Made by a program: the position numbers and the translations under genes. DNA of 64,000 nt, taken from contig JADKDT010000013.1 of assembly GCA_016714465.1 (NCBI GenBank), positions 1 through 64,000 of the forward strand, read 5' to 3'. The notes beneath the pieces were generated by a model that was not told the DNA's origin, ran no database searches, and saw only the letters and a program-made list of their open reading frames with translations. This document shows, piece by piece, positions 62,713 to 64,000 of the stretch; the stretch's first letter is position 1; every line of letters starts with the position of its first letter. The stretch is from Candidatus Brachythrix odensensis. Its GTDB lineage: Bacteria; Chloroflexota; Anaerolineae; J036; Brachytrichaceae.

Positions 62713-63545
62713 AATCGAAACCGGGACGCGACGACCGTCAGCGCACTCAACGCGAAAGCATCCGGCGCACCCAGGCGACCGGGCGCGCGCAAGCCGATCG
62801 GGCCGCGCGGCGCGTAGGCGATGCGAGTGCGGCCTCGGTGCCGATTGGGCCTGGGTTGCGCAGGGCGTTTGTTGTGTTCATTGTGCTGTTCTCTTTGGTT
62901 GCGCTTGGCCTGGCGGCCCTTCAGAGCCTGACCTCGGCGCCGGTGAACGCTCCGTTTTTGGCGGCAGCGACCCGCGCGCCTGCCGCCACGGTCACAGCCG
63001 CAACGTCTAGGCGAGTTGGGATTGTCAGCGGCCATCGTGGCAACGACACCGGAACGATTTGCGCTGACGGATTGACCGAGGCCGAGGTGAACTTCGACCA
63101 CGCGATCCGGGTGGCCACTCAGCTGCGCACGCGTGGTTTCGTTGTGGATGTTCTGGACGAGTTCGATCCGCGGCTCAAGAACTACACGGCGAGCGCGTTG
63201 CTATCGATCCATGCTGATTCGTGCGCTTACATCAACGAGCTGGCGACTGGTTTCAAAGCCGCCCGCGTGCTCGACAGTACCGTTCCCGTCGATGAAGATC
63301 GCCTCGTGGGGTGCATCCGCGCCCGTTACGGCGCGGCCACGGGCTTGCGATTCAACGCCAATACCATCACGTTTGACATGACGAAGTATCACGCGTTTTA
63401 TGAGATCGCGCCGCAGACACCGGCCGCCATCATCGAAACCGGCTTCATGAATCTCGATCGCGCGGTGTTGACCAAGCGGGCCGATTCCGTCGCCAAAGGT
63501 ATCGTCGACGGTTTGGTGTGCTTCCTGAACCGCGAGACGGAATAG
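62709..63545 (+). CDS. N-acetylmuramoyl-L-alanine amidase (Amidase_3)
   Basis: 278 residues. A basic N-terminus and one helix near residues 52-73 anchor it with the enzyme outside. The Amidase_3 zinc site is seen as VSGHRGNDTG (His), GLTEAEVNF (Glu), LLSIHADS (His) and the catalytic Glu in AIIETGFMNLD. The usual DPGHGG is changed to VSGHRG. It cleaves peptide stems from glycan in the cell wall. It overlaps the GNAT gene by 4 bases. Confidence 0.88.
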   Translation: MKSKPGRDDRQRTQRESIRRTQATGRAQADRAARRVGDASAASVPIGPGLRRAFVVFIVLFSLVALGLAALQSLTSAPVNAPFLAAATRAPAATVTAATSRRVGIVSGHRGNDTGTICADGLTEAEVNFDHAIRVATQLRTRGFVVDVLDEFDPRLKNYTASALLSIHADSCAYINELATGFKAARVLDSTVPVDEDRLVGCIRARYGAATGLRFNANTITFDMTKYHAFYEIAPQTPAAIIETGFMNLDRAVLTKRADSVAKGIVDGLVCFLNRETE

Positions 63546-63592
63546 GCTGAAACGCGAATTCTCGGAAGCGCCAGCCCATGGGCTGTTGCCAC

Positions 63593-63620
63593 TTGCGCGA
63601 ATTGGGAGTATGCTGATAAT
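63593..63620 (+). promoter_or_regulatory. Promoter TTGCGC-16-GATAAT of the L,D-transpeptidase gene
   Basis: TTGCGC at 63593-63598, 16-base spacer, GATAAT at 63615-63620, followed by an AGAAGG ribosome site about 8 bases before the ATG at 63643. Confidence 0.5.
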
Positions 63621-63642
63621 GCAGCTTCGGAGAAGGTAACCC

Positions 63643-64000
63643 ATGAATATCACAACCAAAAGGCCGCTTGCTCGAATACTGATTTCGTTTGCGCTCGCGC
63701 TGGCGTTCTCGGGGGCCGCGCCCATGGCCGCGTTGGCCGAAACAGGCGTTGATCCCGCCGCCATTGCGCCATTCCTCGACGACGGTTCGGACGCCGAATA
63801 CTCGGTCGACTTCGCCCCAGGCTTTAAGGACTATGAGATCGACGCGGAATTCGACTCGTTGAAAAAGAGCCATGAGTTCACGTTTGATGAGACCAGCATT
63901 CAAGATCCGGCTGCCGCGGCGCGCCCGGCAAAGTGGATTGAGGTGGTTCTGTCCAAGCAGATGGTCTACGCCTGGCAGAATGGCAGAGTAGTGCTGTCTT
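63643..64000 (+). CDS. L,D-transpeptidase (YkuD) precursor, cut by window edge
   Basis: First 119 residues. A signal peptide (hydrophobic run near 10-30, ALA-type cleavage before ETG) and an acidic linker (DDGSDAEYSVDFAPG) precede KWIEVVLSKQMVYAWQNGRVV, the typical first strands of a YkuD domain. The catalytic HGT/SHGC part lies outside the window. With the amidase upstream it suggests a cell-wall group. Confidence 0.75.
   Translation, partial: MNITTKRPLARILISFALALAFSGAAPMAALAETGVDPAAIAPFLDDGSDAEYSVDFAPGFKDYEIDAEFDSLKKSHEFTFDETSIQDPAAAARPAKWIEVVLSKQMVYAWQNGRVVLS

Overview
This 64 kb window comes from a high-GC bacterial chromosome. A member of the Chloroflexota (Anaerolineae/Caldilineae-like) is my best guess. 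The supporting traits are a YvcK with two N-terminal membrane helices, many GAF/PAS histidine kinases, a type 2 isopentenyl diphosphate isomerase, a flavin-dependent ThyX, a huge right-handed beta-helix surface protein ending in FLPLITK, and an uncleaved 6-pyruvoyl-tetrahydropterin-synthase-related membrane protein. No rRNA, CRISPR array, prophage or insertion sequence was found. One tRNA (Gln, TTG) is present. Genes are tightly packed and no gene-free stretch exceeds about 180 bases.

Layout. 1-9.8 kb (minus): an M32 carboxypeptidase, phosphoenolpyruvate carboxylase, a giant GAF/PAS histidine kinase, YvcK and GAPDH, a run centred on the PEP/glycolysis node. 9.8-17.4 kb (plus, with acpP on minus): AlaX-type editing protein, a degenerate metallo-beta-lactamase fold protein, IPP isomerase, a nitrilase homologue lacking its cysteine, a secreted anchored protein and a second histidine kinase. 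17.3-29.5 kb: orphan ABC ATPase, signal peptidase I, sugar phosphate isomerase, LON-domain protein, PlsX and FabF, membrane proteins, SDR, two MFS permeases, P450, ThyX. 29.6-37 kb: SufT-like protein, UvrB, dGTPase-like HD protein and a TRAP transporter with its binding protein convergent. 37-45.9 kb: tRNA-Gln, Lon, MurI, a large membrane protein and a NarL/NarX-type two-component pair. 46-64 kb: beta-helix surface protein, DnaQ-DinG helicase, GlgC, methylmalonyl-CoA epimerase, metallophosphoesterase, RF2 with its programmed frameshift, FtsY, a membrane glycosyltransferase, MoxR with a VWA partner, GNAT, cell-wall amidase and the start of an L,D-transpeptidase.

Three patterns cut across the gene list. 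(1) Many genes start 5-9 bases after a clear -10 hexamer with no Shine-Dalgarno sequence, pointing to leaderless mRNAs; two divergent gene pairs share one near-palindromic -10 element. (2) The spacers hold a family of long hairpins, several with exactly 23-bp perfect arms and a 3-base centre. They share the CCGGC-NNN-GCCGG core but have different outer arms. Some sit between convergent genes as terminators would, but two sit between divergent promoters. (3) Nine genes are interrupted by about twelve small indels, several in homopolymers. The reading frames resume perfectly afterwards, so I read them mostly as sequence errors in a draft assembly rather than as decayed genes. The prfB frameshift is different: it is the real, conserved recoding site.
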